From Corella eumyota (lineage: Eukaryota; Chordata; Ascidiacea; Phlebobranchia; Corellidae): a stretch of DNA of 64,000 nt. The stretch covers positions 18,794,501 to 18,858,500 of the forward strand of contig OY720097.1 of NCBI GenBank assembly GCA_963082875.1, given 5' to 3'. Under the pieces are notes generated by a model that was given only the letters and a program-made list of their open reading frames with translations, ran no database searches and was not told where the DNA came from. The position numbers were made by a program, and so were the translations under genes. Below are positions 62,260-64,000 of the stretch, in pieces (the stretch's first letter is position 1; every line of letters begins with the position of its first letter).

Positions 62260-64000
62260 ATGAAACTGTTCAGATTTTGGCTTGGTTTATGTATTCTTTG
62301 TCAAGGTTTACATTCTACTATACCACAAGGTAATTTAAATAAATAATTTCAAAAATTTGGATTTAATAGACAAAGCATATACAGATTGCAATAACATTTT
62401 TTTAATATTTTTAGATGCTAATGCAACTGTTATCTACAATAATAACATCATCAGTTTTTACAACGATTCAACTTCATCTTTAACTTATTCACAAGCTGAA
62501 CAGAAATGTTATAATATTGGAGGAACTTTGTTGATGATTAAGGATTTAGCTACTCAAGAAGTTGTTGTGAAACAATTAAGGAAATGGGAAAGTGCAGCTC
62601 AGGACACAATTGATAAAGTTGGTAATATAGATGCAGTTGGTTATTGGATTGGTGCAAGTGGGACTGCAACTAAAGGTGGTGAGGAATACACATCTTATGA
62701 TTGGACCTGGAATGATGGAACACCAGTACCACTCCCTGGTAGTAGTACTGGGTATGAAAATTGGTATGGTGCAAATCCTAACAATAATCCAGGTTATCTT
62801 CGAATAAGGTCATTGGATCAATATTCAGATTTATTTAATTTAATTGGAGGTTGGGTGGATTGGGCAGATAAAAGTTATCCTGGATATATTTGTGAACAGC
62901 CAAGTAAGTTTTTATTTAAATTCAACATCAAGCAATTTATTATTTAATGCTTGCAAGGTATCAATTTCTGTCATATTTAATTTTGCTTATTTGGTGAACA
63001 TATTTAAATTCAAATATATACCTAAATTTTTGTCAACAAAATCTTTTTATTATAATTGCGTTTTATTGCAATTTTTATAAAATGTTTTTAATTATTCTCT
63101 ATTTATTAAAAATAATTTTTTGTGGGTATTTTAATATAGAGCATTTGTATGAAAAACGATGTAACCAAAGCTTTAAATTACCCACATTTATTTTTAAACT
63201 GTACTTCAGTTCCAGCCTCAGTATTGCCACTTAATGGATATAACATTACATTCTACAACATAACAACTAAAATAACTCAATTTGAAGCTAATGAAAGATG
63301 TGGTAGAAATGGAGGTGAATTGTTGATCATAAGAGATGAACAAACCCAACAAATTGTTAATGACCAATTATGGGAATGGGAACCTTATGTTGATGATAGT
63401 CTTAGTTATCAATCTGGTTACTGGGTTGGTGCAAGTGGTACTGCTTCGCCATACAACTGGACATGGAGTGATGGTACTAATATTCCATACAACAGCTCAT
63501 TTGGTGGTAATGGTTTTCAAAACTGGTATATAACTAATGATAACAATAATCCAAATGACAACCCAGGATATCTTAGAGTTAGATCGTTAAAGGAATATAT
63601 TCTTGGAAGTTGGTATGATAATCCATTGACCACCACAGCTTATGGTTACATTTGCCAAGAAATAAGTAAATAATTTGTATATATGTTTTATTATTCAATA
63701 TATTCTTATTAGCATAATATAATTTTATTTAAATGGTAATGTTTATTTTTTAGATCCATGTACAATACAACCATGCAAAAATAATGGAACTTGTAAAATT
63801 GATGGTTCAACTTATCAATGTGATTGCCTACCTGGTTTTTATGATCGTAATTGTACATATGGTATGTCATTTAGATGATAATCAGTTATCTGATAAAACT
63901 TAAGGTTTTATTTGTGCACCTTTTTATTAAACATCAGATGCTTGTGATCCTGTTCCTTGTTTGAATCAGGGAAGTTGTATTAAAATATCAGAGGATCCAT
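62260..64000 (+). CDS. Gene H: 5' part of a CTLD/EGF receptor phosphatase, runs off the window
   Basis: Exons: signal peptide 62260-62329 (MKLFRFWLGLC, almost the same as gene F); CTLD1 62415-62903; CTLD2 63210-63665; EGF 63754-63861; EGF from 63938 to the edge. All are in frame and phase 1 at their ends. CTLD1 keeps WIGASG and GGWVDW; CTLD2 is the YWVGASG type with GSWYDNP. The last 100 bases match the first 100 of the window (gene A), so the missing part probably resembles genes A and F. Membrane and phosphatase parts are expected beyond the edge but not seen. Confidence 0.88.

Noticed and set aside
1-64000. Cnidarian allorecognition locus of the Alr type
   Set aside because: Known Hydractinia Alr proteins have Ig-like ectodomains and no phosphatase. 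Here the domains are CTLD, EGF and PTP. The functional analogy stays open, homology does not.

Overview
The window is animal genomic DNA: AT-rich, with short GT-AG introns, extracellular EGF and C-type lectin domains (CTLDs), a single membrane span, and tandem tyrosine phosphatase domains. A cnidarian fits best, and a hydrozoan such as Hydra is my leading guess, from base composition, gene style and possible spliced-leader acceptors just upstream of start codons. The species is an inference, not something I can prove here.

Almost the whole window is one head-to-tail, plus-strand tandem array of receptor-type protein tyrosine phosphatase (RPTP) genes. The shared plan is: signal peptide exon; one to three full CTLDs, each one exon; two to six EGF modules, each one exon; a last CTLD split over two exons; one EGF; a transmembrane exon; a juxtamembrane part with a conserved Tyr-Glu-Asn-Ile/Val; then phosphatase domains D1 (WPD and HCSxGVGRTG present) and D2 (Cys kept, WPD lost). 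Nearly all extracellular exons begin and end in phase 1, so modules can be gained or lost without breaking frame.

Layout: gene A (44-1835, cut by the window edge, fused by an internal deletion, dead); a 6 kb spacer with a relic CTLD exon, unrecognised exon-like stretches, a young LTR retrotransposon (4228-6254) and an old SINE; gene B (7952-17014, complete exon set but a stop in D1); gene C (17707-22405, pseudogene lacking most of the ectodomain); gene D (23689-32377, intact); a 3.8 kb spacer paralogous to the first; gene E (36183-45542, intact, close paralogue of B); gene F (46189-53609, intact); gene G (54615-61536, exon set complete but an 8-bp tandem duplication breaks the signal peptide); gene H (62260 to the window end, incomplete). 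The first and last bases of the window are themselves paralogous, so the array runs on at both sides.

The segment 1498-18300 and the segment 32038-46830 are two copies of one block, including spacer and two genes. They differ by the LTR element (first copy only), a SINE (second copy only) and a local rearrangement. Two phosphatase subclasses are interspersed: HCSNG (B, E, G) and HCSAG (C, D, F). For D, E, F and G I summed the exon lengths; D, E and F give an exact open frame of 1352, 1574 and 1307 residues, and G gives 1271 residues if the 8-bp duplication is discounted. Together the genes look like a fast-evolving family of lectin receptors signalling through phosphatase activity, plausible for recognition of microbes, symbionts or other cells; that role is inference.
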